DNA from: Liolophura sinensis | Taxonomy: Eukaryota; Mollusca; Polyplacophora; Chitonida; Chitonidae | Direction of reading: 5' to 3' | Length of the DNA stretch: 64,000 nucleotides | Assembly: GCF_032854445.1 (NCBI RefSeq) | Contig: NC_088301.1 | Span: 60,295,118-60,359,117 of the forward strand | Shown: in pieces, positions 11,195-24,165 of the stretch | Position numbering within the stretch: the first letter of the stretch is position 1 | Layout of the letters: the number at the start of each line of letters is the position of its first letter | Notes under the pieces: model-generated | What the model saw: the letters and a program-made list of their open reading frames with translations, nothing else | Database searches by the model: none | Told to the model about the DNA's origin: nothing | Position numbers and translations under genes: made by a program

Positions 11195-11830
11195 GAAACA
11201 GACATTCATATACCAGCCGTCAACCAATGAGGACGTTCCAGGTCAATAATCGCAAAAAACAGCTCCCAAAAACGACGTATAAAGCAACCACCAAAGAATT
11301 AAGCAAGTATATAAAGTACGAAAATAGGACAAAATCATGCAAAGAGAAACGGTCAACAGTTTGCATACATGTTGGAAAGGCCCAGGGTATGTTCTAGGCG
11401 ACTGAGTGAAATCAATATTCAAATCGTGTACCATGCTAGAATATAAGTTGTCGATAACAAAATACGTATGTCAGTTACACTTTGATTGCAACTGTTCACG
11501 TATCCAACATGGTGACCTAATTCAACACGATGAATATACAGCTCCTAGCCCCAGGTTAAGCGAAATTGAATACAACCATGAAGCGGAGCGCCAGAGATTC
11601 TTACACGCTCTGTCTATATGAAAGGAAATTTGGAGTGATGGCGTAGGATGAAATAACCTTGACACAATAGTTTTTGCAGTAAAAACTTGGGACATTGACT
11701 GAAATCGTCACAAAACACACCAGATCTAACAAATATTACAAGGCGAGGTATGTACACGCCAAATGCCGGACACTCGTATAACACCCAAACTCTGTTCTCC
11801 CAAAAAGGATGTTCCACGAACGAAAACATA
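11195..11830 (-). pseudogene. Family A RT C-terminus plus unit U
   Basis: On the minus strand, 11829-11614 encodes FGVYIPRLVIFVRSGVFCDDFSQ and LLQKLLCQGYF, the C-terminal block of family A. It is followed (lower coordinates) by an almost complete U unit ending near 11195 in 'ctgtttcgacgcata'. The RT core is absent. It matches the U copies at 31205, 37566, 45650 and 48545 over several hundred bases by eye. Confidence 0.65.
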
Positions 11831-14800
11831 TTTCCAAAGACACTCGAAGGACACGGAATCTTGAGATCACTTTACAGCGACTAAATCCCAGTTCTTCAGC
11901 AGTCAAAACCTATATTATGAATGACATTAACGTCAAACTATAGATAAGGGCCTCTCGCACCCTACGGTATACCCTGTAGAGAAAAGACAGCGTTTCCAAC
12001 ACTAAACAAACTAGAAAAAAGTGTTTTAGGCTGTTAAGCAGGAGAGATTAAGTGGACCAAATCCTTGCTGACGTTAAACATTTACCCGGAAAAATATTAA
12101 ATCCTTCATTTCCTAGTTTGATTTTGTAGGATGATTACACCTCAAAGGGACAGACCGATTTAGGACAGAATTCGATGAATACAATAAAACGTAAATCGAT
12201 TTCGCTTTCAGTTCGTGCTTACCCATGCCAGAAGCAATTTATGTTACCCTGGTGATGACCAACGAGGTCTTTACCGATTACAGGCGGTAGAATTATACAG
12301 ACTTAAAGTGATTTAAATATTCCCTACTTTTTACTCCGTATATCTTATACTGTTATCCCTTCGCATGGGAGACACTTTCTCTTAAGCTGTGATGAACGGA
12401 AATGGATAGGAAACGTCTGCAAAATACGATTATGCCGGGTATGCAGTGAGATAAATACTACATATCGTGCTTTCCCATTTCTCCCAAAGTACGCCACTTT
12501 TAAAAGTGTTTGGGCTTATGGGTATTCCCTCAGCAATAATATACGGGTTAACCCCACGTCCAAGACACGGTTGAGTTTTCTCGTCCAGTTCTGCCATTAT
12601 CTGTTGTCTGAAACCAAAGCAACGGGGCTGTCACTGTTATCAAGTATTCGTCCACTGGGGCAGTTTATTCTCGCTTTAAAGTCGCCCAGACCATTAAAAT
12701 CATTTGGGTGTGCGAAAGGGACGACCGGCACCTAAGATCCCATGGGCACTGCGTTTGTGAGTCTTTGAGTCCAAAGATTTTCTTACTGTTAACATTTGGC
12801 GATGGGCTTGAATTTGGCACTTTTCAGTTGTGGTTAAACTGGGCGACCTACCCTGTATGCTATTGTCATCTATATTATATTCCTCTTACCACTCTTGGTG
12901 CCCTCATTTATTTTACCATAAACGATGCACTGGGGCTGATATAGTCTGGCGAGAGCGTGGTGTTAGAAAGATGAATTTATTCATCTCATTACGACGCTTA
13001 AATAAATCCACAAGCTTTGGATTTCCATTTTGGTAGAACAAAGACAAACCTATCATAACTGAAGTACTAATCCATTATTACGCGTGTCTTGCAAAGAAGT
13101 ATAGCTTGTACAATATTACGACATTTGCATTTGTAAAATATATTTCTACTGTGGCATGGATAGCAACAGCAACCGTCTGACGTGCTTGGATATTTCTAAA
13201 GGAAAACCGGTCACCCAGATCCCGATCAGCAGGCAGTGATGTGGATGTGCGTGCGGGAATTGGATTTACGCGTGTCGTTTCCCAAGTAGCAGCAGATCTG
13301 ACACTGAGATCCGATTTGTTTACTAATTAGGCAGCAAAACATTGAGCTTACTTTAGCTATGTGCAGATCAATTCACATCTCATTGAAAACTTTGCCTATG
13401 GTTTTTCTCGGTTACTCAAGAGATACTCATTACTTGAGTTAATGACTTCCACTGGCGCAGATAAAAGGCATGTACACAGCACAGTATAATGAGCAGTGAA
13501 AATCTGTTCAGAAACTAAGCCATTTAACAGTAAGCAGATGTCAGCGCGTCAAGAGAACAACAGAAAGTAAACCCTCATTTGTTATTTATGTGATAGTGCA
13601 AGAAAACACAAGAATACCTCGCTCCCAGTCCCACACACTCGCCACTAAGCAGGATAACGCTGCGCTGTGCGCAGTACTGTTTTAAAAGATTTTTCAATTC
13701 TTCCATCAGTTAAAGGTAACATACACGTGCACGCATTCCATATTCCACGCTATCCACATGCAGATTTGTATGATATATGTTATACACGATGGAATTTAGC
13801 AAGTGACACGATGAAACTTAGCTAGTGATGAAAGATTTCGTCATAAATGTTTGATATATTTTCCTTCCTCAACGCCACATTTTAGCAAATGATGCTTCCC
13901 GATAGCCCAAAGTTATAAAGTTATAATGGTGTTGGAAGAGTGGTGTTTTCCTTAGATGAAATATCAATACACATAGGTGAAAAACAACCAGTGGTTGACA
14001 CTATTGTGTAAGCGCCAAACAGTTTTGACTGAAATCACCACTCCCCTAAGCAAACAAGACCGGGGAGAAATCTTGACGGCAACACAATTGCTAATGTAAC
14101 ATGGCATCTCTCTACCGTACCCAGGTTATTAATATTTTGACAAGTTTTGCCTTTATTCGACTCTTCAGCAGAACAAAAGTTGTCTAGGAGAATGTAGCTG
14201 GATAAATACCCTCTTCTCTTCGCCAGTGGTCACGCGGTCTAGTGATAAAGACGTGTTTGCAGGCTGCTTAATTTCCTGTCGTCGAAGAGATGACATGAGA
14301 AAACAATGAGAGCTTCAGTCCCATGTTTGCAGAATCCAACAACAGTGTTTATCGGTCTACCTCTCCATGGTGGCCTCTCCAAACGTACCGCCGTCCCATT
14401 GATCGGCTGTTGTAATAGCACAAGGCTGCCCACCGTCAATTTCCGATCAAGCAAGAATGTGTCCAAATAGTAATTGACTTGCCAGCGACGGTTTTCTACC
14501 TAAGGGTGGTCGCGGAGTCGGCGAAATTATCACGTAACCTTCATTAAATCGCTTAAACATTTCTAAACTTCCTTTTGTTGCAAGTACTTAAGCACGAGTT
14601 TGTTAAATTTAAATTCGCAATGGTAACGCTGTTTACATCTGAGTTTTGTTTGAGCGAGAACAATCGGCTGTCCCTAGGCTGCTACTTGTGGCCCAAGTTT
14701 GTCAATCTCTTCCTGATCATTCAGAGATCTTGCCCTGGCCATAGTAACTGATACATCATTTCAGGGAGGTAACTGCATAATCAGTGAAATCTCCAGAGCT

Positions 14801-16071
14801 ACGTGTAGTACGAGGCGTTTGTGAGCTCGGTTATTGTTTGAAGTACATAATGTAAGTTTGAGCTTTTAACACAATTCTTACAATCTCATCCTCCAGGTCA
14901 TATGGAATTCTCATTATGAAATATTCATTGTTTATAGTATACGAACATTCACAGAACTGAGCATACCATAACATCAGTATTTTGCACCTATGATAAATAT
15001 CGTTACTGACAACGATCTTAGGACTTCTGGATATCCTCCAGAATTTAAATTCATACAAAATTTCTAATACGACTGAATACCAATGTAGGGAACTCTAATC
15101 AATGTGTCTCCTACTGGCTGTATTTTTTTTCATCGTGAAACGAAAGTACATTTGCTTTAGAATCAATGTGTGAGGACCAAAGTTGACGACTGACCTTTCT
15201 TATAATGGCTTCTGTAAGGATGTTCAGTGACTGACTCGTATTGAACTCGTATTGGACCTCCATGAAAAGGCAAACTCTGGAATGACTGTATAGCAATGTT
15301 TAAGTATAGGCTTATCAGGTCCATTTCTTTAGGTTAGTATTTACTGAATCACTGAAGTTCTGCGTAGTGTTCAACTGAGCTCAAGCTATGAATGAACAAC
15401 GACGGCATTAACTATCCCATTGATCTGACCGGAAATCAATTCCTGTCAATGGAGATCCGTATTTCCTTTCACCTTTCCGCTTACAAGCGTTTGCCACTTC
15501 CCTACATCGTTTGGAAGGTCAACAGAGCAGATTGCCCACGTATCTGATAAGATCGAGGCGCGGAAAGACTGGTGAGGACAGTGGGGCGTAGTAGGCGGCG
15601 TATTTTTCAACCAACGCCTGACACTTGCCCAGTCAAAAGCCACATATCGTTATTTCACCTGAGAGTCACCCGTCTAATCGAGAAATATGTTTTAATGCTT
15701 CGCTGTAATACAGGAGCAGTGCCAAACCAGTCCAATATCGAATTTATCTGTCACCTCGTTCACTCTACAACTTTACATGAAGGGAGTTTTACGAATCAAA
15801 ACACCATCAATCAAAATATTAGGGCTTAGTCCTGTCATATATTCCTCGATACCTATTTTGGTATTTCTCCTTGACCCACCCTCAACCCTCAACCCCTATC
15901 TTTCTTGACAAGTTTTATAATGAAGCCTAGAATAATGGAAATTCTCTTATTTCCTGCTAAGATTGTGACAGGGTGGAGAAATGTAATTTCGTATCTAACC
16001 AGATTTGGGTTTATGACTGACATATAATTTCCGCTTGTTGCAGTAAGTATGTTGAGCTAGAACATTATCTG
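11831..16071. other. No gene recognised
   Basis: About 4.2 kb with no repeat of the window's families and no ORF with family resemblance. A GATAAAAGG block near 13456 is TATA-like, but there is no supporting gene downstream. Confidence 0.5.
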
Positions 16072-16405
16072 TCACGAAAACATTGTGCTAAATGCCTGCT
16101 CTAGCATTATTTTCGTCAATATGCCTTTTATTAGACTATACCTATTTATTTCGACAAATAAATATATATGCATGGATATGGTAATGGGTATTTATTTCCT
16201 GATGATGCACTGCCACTTGACAGTTATCTTTTTTTGTTAAAATATCACGAAAACATTGTGCTAAATGCCTGCTCTAACAATATTTTTGTCAGTATGCCTG
16301 TCATTAGACTATACCTATTTATTTCGGCAAATAAATATATATGCAAGGGCATGATAAAGGGTATTTAGTTCCTGATGCACTGCCACTTGATATTTTTTTT
16401 TTGAT
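16072..16405. repeat. 170-bp tandem duplication
   Basis: Two adjacent copies begin near 16072 and 16244. Both read 'cacgaaaacattgtgctaaa' then 'tgcctgctcta', 'attagactatacctattta', 'aaataaatatatatgca' and 'cactgccacttga'. Differences are mostly single bases plus small gaps. An open frame at 16168-16368 spans them but is AT-rich and not gene-like. Confidence 0.9.
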
Positions 16406-16754
16406 AAAATATCATGAACTTTGTGTAATACTCTACGTGAGATTAGCCGTTTACCTCAGTTTAAAGTTTTTCACATGCAGGTTAATTGTAAGATTTCACG
16501 CCTATTTGAGAAAGCAGTAGGACCTATGTATAATGCGTATATATAACAGCGGCATCGGCAATGACTCCCTAAAGATGTCATTTGCGTTGGTGAAGTAGGC
16601 AGCCCAGATCCCAGTAATTTAGTCTCACTGGACGGGAGAAATTTTCCATCCTCTCAGATCGTAAACATTTCCGCCTGGGTAAATGCGCATGTCAGCATGT
16701 CAATCGTGAGGACAGCAAGGGTCAACTAAAACACACTTGTTACGAACATATTCT

Positions 16755-17005
16755 GAATGAAAGCAGTATTCAAACAAAATAATAAAATATGTATCTCGGT
16801 TGCGCTTTGATTGCAACTATTCATATATACAAAGTGAGAATTCAATTCAACACAAGAAATACACCGCCCCTAACCCTGGGTTATGCGGAATTAAACACAA
16901 ACATGAAGCAGAATGCCAGAGATTCTGGACGCTCTATCCATATTTACTTAGAATTATACTCATTGTAAAAGTTAAGAATCATAGAGGGAAGGCATTTGAT
17001 TGAAT
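16755..17005 (-). repeat. Family A unit U, partial
   Basis: Matches U from 'tatgtatctcggttgcgc' through 'cacaaacatgaagcagaatg', 'ccagagattctggacgctc' and 'tactcattgtaaaa'. The outer terminal part of U is missing. Confidence 0.7.
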
Positions 17006-19116
17006 TGAGGAGAAAATTCGTGTCCTGTCTGGTAGGCATATTTACAAAACAAGGAGAAGGTGTGGTTGAACAAATGAAATAAACCGTGCTTATTTTTTTT
17101 TTCAAATTTTTCTGTATAACAGCTATAAATTAATCTCCGACGAATAAGGAAAATGACGGAGAAATATGGTTTCTGTCCACATGCCAGATTGTATATTTTA
17201 CAGATTTAAGTCCTTCAGAAATGGGTGTATTCATCAGTGCAGGCAAGACATAAATGTAATGTGGTGGTAAAAGTCACTTTTTTGTTAATATCTACGGTAT
17301 ATTCCTCCGGAACATATTTCGTTAATATGTCATCACGATATTTGCCAATATATGTACAATACACGAGGACTAGATATCACGAGCTATGGACTTCCAGATG
17401 GTTACAAGTAGTCTTAATGTCCAGTGGCAGTTTGACACTACAGGCATAACGCAGTGGGTCTGCCCAAGGTGATGACTGGTGGTGAAGTACCAGCCACAGG
17501 AGGATGTTGATATCTTGCGGTAGTAAATCTCTGAGAATTAACGTGTTAATTTGCCCCCACTCTGTACCCGTTCTCTCCCTGCCTTTCCCATCACTCTCTT
17601 CAACTCCTCTCGACGTCCAGGCATTAGTAGTGATAAGTTGCTGTAAGGGGTTCTTTAGAGAAATAAATCGATACTTTCAGCTTGTTAATGTTTGATGTTT
17701 AGAAAGCACTTTCTCCAATACAGGCTTCCTACCCGAATCACAACTGGGTAATGTGCCAGTTTAATCAAATTCAGCCTTACTTGATTCTCTAAAGACAAAC
17801 ATAATTCTAAAGTTTATTCACAGCCGTTGTTGTTCGTGGAATATTTGAGGTGGTAATCTTTTCAGTAATAACAGACACAAATTTATTTCACCAATATGAA
17901 TGATAAGACCCTTCTATAGAGTGCATTTTGATTGTTAACTTAAAGAGTTAAGCGTTAAAATATTGTAAGGACAGATCCATGTTTGTCTTGGTCTTTGTTT
18001 TCACAAGATTTTTGTGGAAAATAGAGTAAACGTCCACATCATCGATGTCTGCTCATATCCGCGGGGAGCCATATAATCCAGTCCGGTTTGGTAATTTCCT
18101 CTGTAGATATCAAAGTTCCGAAAAACATTAGAAGGTCGGGCCGGAAAGGTTTTCAGCCGTGTGCCTACTTGTGATTTTTTATTGTTTTTTTTTTAGGAAG
18201 GTATAGGAATACAGAAACTTTGGGCAGACCTTCATGCTAAACTGGCGAATAACACATGGTCTTTAGTGAACGTAAGACTGTGTAAGACTGATTGTGCAAA
18301 AGTCGGCATAACGGACTCTTCGAACACATGTATGTTTGTATTAATACCAAAATATATAAGGGAACCATAAATCATTGTTTAAACTGAACGCAAATATAAA
18401 AATTTTATAAGAATACAGGTATCTACATGTTAAATGGTAGTCAAATCCAGAAGATAAATTCTAGGGCAAATGATATTATTGCTTTATGGAGACCATTGAT
18501 GTTGCTGAGATTAATGTTTTGAATTAGGCCACCCCCACTCGACACAGCATATGCTCCCTTCAAAATCAAAAGAATTATCAAAATCGGGTGATATTTTATT
18601 GTAATAAAATTGGATGGCTGATGTTACCTCAGGTAAAACATAACAAGAACATTGTGGCCTCATACAAATGTAAACATACCATAACAGACATATGGCCATG
18701 ATAAATATCCTTCGATATGCGGAAAATAATTAGCTATATTTCCATTGCCTTTCACAAATTTTTGAAAAATATATCTACGCATCCGTTATTTTTCAGCCAG
18801 TTATTTCCATATTTATTCTTATCGATAACTTGTTCAATGGCAGCAAATCAACTATCACCATCCTCAACGCTACGTATGCTTATTTATTCCAATCTGGTTT
18901 GTCCAGTATTTGAAAAAGCGTTATACCCGGATGAGTTTCCTCTATTTTCGTTGAAACCATAATCTTCGTTTTATATTACATTTTCTGTCCCATTATTTTA
19001 AGATACACAAACTGCTTGCACATTAAGGTGTGTCAAAACTGATGTACACAGTCAGTAAAACGCTGTTTTTATAAATCCATGAATATGTTTATTCCATTAA
19101 CCCGTAAAAGACGGAA
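17006..19116. other. No gene recognised
   Basis: AT-rich, non-repetitive within the window. Open frames up to 81 codons lack any recognisable motif. Confidence 0.5.
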
Positions 19117-19268
19117 AAGCGCACCTGAGCGCTTTGAGGGTATTTTTTTTATACCTACTAATGTGGTGTTTTTCTTTTTGATATGGTTAATGTTACACCA
19201 TAGTATGACTCACAAGAATTGTTTTTGCCCTTAGAAAATACAAAGTCATATCCCACCCCCGTAACGTT
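19117..19268 (+). repeat. Direct repeat copy 1 of a 150-bp dispersed sequence
   Basis: Shares 'gagcgctttgag', 'ttatacctacta', 'gttaatgttacaccat', 'gtatgactcacaagaatt' and 'cttagaaaatacaaagtcat' with 20191-20339, in the same order and orientation. Confidence 0.85.
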
Positions 19269-20190
19269 TCGCCTGAAGCATTCTTCAGAGATTCAGGTAT
19301 TAATTGTGTTCTGTTATTGTTGTGCAATATATGGAATCCCTATTCCTGGACGATGTCCAGAAAGCCGTCCTCGATACCTTGGCTGAAGGCGAGAAAAATT
19401 CGGGGTGACAGCCGAGTTTACTGTACTGGCAAACATCCTTATGGCCGGGTTAATCAGATACAGCTTTAAGCTATTTGAAGAAACAAAAAATGCGAGAAAA
19501 CAATGCTATCGACTGATATGCGCGTTGGTGGCAAAAATGGCAAACCTTAGCTTACTGGATTCTTCCCGGCTGCTTTGAACTCGCCGTAATAACAACTGTG
19601 CATCAGCGGACTGCCGGTGATTTAAGAGAACCCGGTTAACCGCACCTCTCTGATTTTAGCTTCCAGGAATCTCCTAAGCTACTCGAGGCATTTAGTGTCG
19701 TCCCTATCCGAACTTCCACTGTATGCTGCTCATCTCCTGATTACCTCGATCTCGCCAGTGGCCAGACAGGGTTGAGGTAAATTTCCAAGCCCTCATTGAA
19801 ATTCTATTATACATCCCACCCTTAATTGGATTTGCCCGTGCGCCCAGAGGCTTTGTATTACAGGAAAGATTGATTGAAAAATCTCGTCAAACTGTAGGAT
19901 AATGGTCCCACAGACATAGTGAGAAATGGCTTCCATTTTGTTTTCTCTACAAACGGGAGGGGGTTTCAGTCTCGTTAACAAATAGTTTTCACTGTAACCA
20001 GATGTGCAGCACATATGTATATCTCATCTAGCACGATTTCTTGGTTATCGGTTTTCACGGGTTAAAGCTGAACCGGGATTGGGATAAACGCCGGCACATT
20101 CTGTCTAGATTGCTTTCTCATTTTCGTGACATACCAGCACATTTTTAACATTTTAAATGCCATTCTAATGTATTCAGTTCAATAATATGC

Positions 20191-20339
20191 AAAGGTGAGC
20201 GCTTTGAGGATATTTTTATACCTACTAAATTTAATTTTTTTTCCTTGATGTAGTTAATGTTACACCATCGTATGACTCACAAGAATTGCTTTTGTCCTTA
20301 GAAAATACAAAGTCATATCCCACCCCAGTAACGTCGGGC
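20191..20339 (+). repeat. Direct repeat copy 2 of the 150-bp dispersed sequence
   Basis: Second copy of the sequence at 19117-19268, about 1.07 kb away. The 922 bp between the copies (19269-20190) contain no recognised gene. This may be one dispersed element family or the two ends of a larger element. Confidence 0.85.
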
Positions 20340-20415
20340 TGGCCATGAAAACAGCAGTATTGCGTCACGTGATACCGAGGCATTGCTGAATTGTGGGTGA
20401 ATTTCCGCCTTGTCT
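20340..20415 (+). repeat. Short repeat shared with 22710-22798
   Basis: 'cgtcacgtgatacc', 'aggca' and 'tttccgcct' recur in the same order at 22733-22795, along with the preceding GC-rich 'ggcc(a)g' stretch. It follows directly on the 150-bp repeat at 20191, so may belong to the same element. Confidence 0.6.
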
Positions 20416-21984
20416 ATGAGAGATGTTGATTAATTATCAAGTGTTCATGTGGACATACAAATTATGGTATTGTAATGAGTAATAATGATTTAGGGACTAT
20501 ATATCTTGTGCGGTGGTCGACGGACCAACCCAAACATCTCTTTGAAACGTATATTGAATAGAGCTTACACTCTACAGTTTATCATATCCTCATTTATGAG
20601 CGTTGTTGACAAGATGTTGACAATCATCAGCAAAGGTCAGGGTTAATAGGAATAATCTGGTAATAAACGTGGTATTACAAAGTGTAAAATATGACGAACT
20701 ACACCATGAAAAGAAAAACAAGAGCAACGGCGACAGTGTGATAACTGGCAGAATGATCAAGAAAATTGTGGTGGTTCACCCTTAAATCACATATCCATTA
20801 GCTTAAGGGTATCACATATTTTAATATATTAAACGTATTATTCAGAGGGTAGCGAAGTTGACATGGTTTTTTCGGCCTTAGATGTTGTATTGAATAAAAC
20901 ATGGAATTATTGTGACAATAATTTTTTTTCCTGTTTTTTTTTTCTACATGCGTGTATTCGTCATTAAAACTATATCGGACATGAGACTACAAAACAACTC
21001 GACTGTCGAAACATCTATTAAGCAACCAGTCTATTTGGTCTATGATAATACGCCAAAGCAAATTGGATCTATATTAGGGTTAACAGCTGTGGTTCTACGC
21101 AGAAGCCTCGAGAGATTGCGTGTATGGAGAAATTTAATGCGAAACCAGAACTTCTTGTTGAAGGACAAGCAAACCCGATACTTTGAAAACAGTCTGATAA
21201 AATTGCACATAAAAATACTTCACAGAGCTCATCTCGCTTATTTGTCGCATGACAAAGAATAGTATTTTATCACTGCAGGCTGTCCTAATGTCGCTTTCTT
21301 CAAATATCAGGGCCAAATGAAACTCCACCATGCGGCGTAAAGATTTCAAGCCATGCATGCCTGCAGTAGTGAAAGGGTCCGATTAAATGTATATCAACAT
21401 AAGGCCACTTCCCAACGAACGGACAAAATCGAATATGACCTTCACTACAATAGCGATAGTGGTTAGCTCAGAGATCAGATACAAAACGTTTGAGAGTAAG
21501 ACTCCTACCGGATGTAGCGTTTTTGATGGACACTCGATTCTCTTCCTACAGTTGCACAAGTGGCTTTGAATTTTGATTTTGTTTTCAGTTTAAGAGCTAA
21601 GAAATAGATGTATAGCGAATCTTATCTTTCACACAGCATATGTAGCTACATTAATAAAGCAAAATCAAAAATTTGTAAACTTGACACCCACAAATCAAGA
21701 ACCACATTGTAAAACAAATAGCGTTTATTGACAATTAACTTTTTGATGACCTGTATATAATGGAGTCAGTGCTTGGAGTTTACCGTCGTATTGTATATAA
21801 CAGACATCAGAATCAGATTATAGATGTAGACATCTCAAGAGACTAGTTTTGCCATCGCGAACACTAAATGTGAACTTGCGATGAAGCTATCTGGTGATAA
21901 GAGAGCATTTTACACCCGTTATAGTTATCAAATTGACTTAAAATTTTGGTACAACTTATTAACTGTAAATCAGTCAGCATCCAC
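20416..21984. other. No gene recognised; small inverted repeat inside
   Basis: The 116-codon open frame at 20912-21262 has no recognised domain. At 21265-21280 and 21360-21375 lie 16-bp inverted repeats (13 of 16 matching) around 79 bp, which could be a tiny MITE. A weak B-like block lies near 20705-20760. Confidence 0.45.
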
Positions 21985-22400
21985 ACAGGCCCGAATAAGA
22001 ATCCACTGGGCCTGAAGTCAACATTTACCTTGGCCTGAAATCACATCTTCTTGGGGTTGAAGTCAGCATTCGCAGGCCAGAAGTCAGCGTCCGTCTAGGC
22101 CGGAAGTCAACATCCATTTGGGCCTAAAGTCAGCATGCAATAAGGCCTTAAGCCAACACTGATCTAATCCTGAATTCTGTAGTTATCTTGGCTCGAATTT
22201 AGCATCTACCTAGCAATAACGTCAGTGACTCCTTAGGTTTGAAGTCAGCAGTCACCTAGGCCTGAAGTAAACCTCCACTTAGGCCTGAAATCAGCTTCCA
22301 CTTAGGCCTAAAGTCAGCATTCACTAAAATCTGAAGTCCCCTTTCACTTGTGCCTAAAATCAGCATTCATCTAGGACTGACATCAATTGCGCCGTCACTA
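21985..22400. repeat. Minisatellite, about 23-bp unit
   Basis: About 17 degenerate units with the core 'ggcctgaagtcagcatccac' and 'cttaggcctgaagtcagca'. Some units are partly lost, giving irregular spacing near 22060-22220. Confidence 0.9.
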
Positions 22401-22709
22401 CTTAGATTGATCAGTGAACAAAAAAGTTAATCTCACGCAGATATTTTCGGATAGTTTAAATTGACACTGCATATTTTACGGCAGGGCTCTTCTAATTAAA
22501 CACTAGGCTGTTTAATTGAGAACAGTAATTTATTAGAGTGATTATGATGGAAAGAAAATAAACGACAGATTTGAAATGATCCAAATTTGTCAGGTTAAAC
22601 CACCTCAAATACGAGGAAGGAATAGTACCTCGGTAAATTTGCAGTCAGCATATCTGTAGTCCCACCCAAATGTCGAGACGTCTGTAGATGTCAATGTTCA
22701 GTCGCCTGG

Positions 22710-22798
22710 CAGGCCAGGATAACCGCTGTGTTACGTCACGTGATACCAAGGCAATGTAGAAAAGAGGTGCCGAAGTGGGTACCTTTCCGCCTAGTCCA
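22710..22798 (+). repeat. Short repeat shared with 20340-20415
   Basis: Second copy of the 'cgtcacgtgatacc ... tttccgcct' repeat. The GC-richer sequence after it (to about 23100) holds a 96-codon minus-strand open frame that matches nothing I know. Confidence 0.6.
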
Positions 22799-23870
22799 TC
22801 ATATTTACCCAAGAATCCAAGACGTGTCCGAGCGGAAATTCCTCAATTTCCGTTGTACGAGACACACGAGAGGTAGGAAAAGGACAGAATAAGGCGTATC
22901 AGTGGCGAAGAGAGCAGAGGGCCTAGTTAACCTCCGCGGAACACGCCAGGCAAAGACTGATGGCCCATCTATCGACTGCGCGGACCTGGCTCCACATTTC
23001 GAGAGGTAAGACAGGGCGGACGCAGAGAACCAGTCGTAAGCGTCCGTGATGAATAACCCCATGCTAGTGGAAAAGGTCACGAACTGCAGCTTCACAAAAT
23101 GTACTATTAACGATCACAGAACCGCTTACTGCAGCGACCGGGAAACACAACCGCCCGAGGAACGCTTTTTATAGTCACCTTTAAAGAATAGTGTTTTGCT
23201 TGCAGCATTGCATATTCCTCCTACCAAATGTGCATGAGTTTGAGATATGATGTCTATGATGCATTATAAATGGTTACACAGTAACGGTAAGAATAATTTA
23301 GAACACTGTATTCCATGTTGGCCTTAATGTATCTCACTGATGTAAAAACGATATTTTGGCTCGAAAGACTTCGTTACAAAGTGCAGTCTACGAAAGCATT
23401 TATCCCTCTCTATATATACACATTTTGAATGCAGACGTCCAGCCGTTTGAGTGTGATATGTGCAAAACCCTGATCCGAAGTCACTGGTAACAATGTGAAA
23501 AAGGGCCACTGAAGAATGCAAGATTTGATACTCACTTGAAAAAATTCTAAAGAAGTAAATGCTTCTTCTGGATACTGCTTAATGCTCTTTTCTTCGATAC
23601 AGGCTTCATATTAATGCTCTATTTATCTTTATACTTTGATTTTCACCCCATTGCCAAAATTGGCGTATCGCTTGGCATTCATCCGCCTGTCCGTGTCTCC
23701 ATATCTTGGTAAACTTCTTGTTTCATGAACGTTCCTAGCCAGCTTTACCAAACCATGGGCAAACTTTGGCGTTAGGAAGAACTTTACTTTTAGTTACATT
23801 GACCTAATTCTTCGAGGTCAAGTACAATACTTCATGAAGTTTATAATGATTTTTTTATAACACGTATATC
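22799..23870. other. No gene recognised
   Basis: Unique-looking sequence. The open frames at 22805-23095 and 23324-23521 (minus) have no recognisable motifs. Confidence 0.45.
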
Positions 23871-24165
23871 ACACGTGCACCTTATCAAATTTACGCTACA
23901 TGTGCACTTTATCAGATTTATGCTACATGTACACCTTCTCAAGCTTATATCACATGTGCACGTTATCAAATTTATACCACACGAGTGCCTTGTTAAGCTT
24001 GTCACATGTGCCCCTTGTCAAGCTTATACCACATGCGCACCTTGTCAAGCTTGTCACATACGCACCTTGCCAAACATATGCCACATGTGCACCTTATCAA
24101 GCTTATGCCACAAGCGCACCTTTTCAAACTTATGCCACATGCGCACCTTGTCAAATTTATTGTCA
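23871..24165. repeat. 27-bp minisatellite
   Basis: About 11 units of 'cacatgtgcaccttatcaag' plus 'cttatgc', period 27 with a few shorter units. Because the period is a multiple of three, three different frames stay open (repeated HVHLIKF or CAPCQAY type units). These translations are by-products of the array. Confidence 0.95.

Noticed and set aside
13456-13464. GATAAAAGG as a TATA box
   Set aside because: No exon or other promoter element is recognisable downstream.
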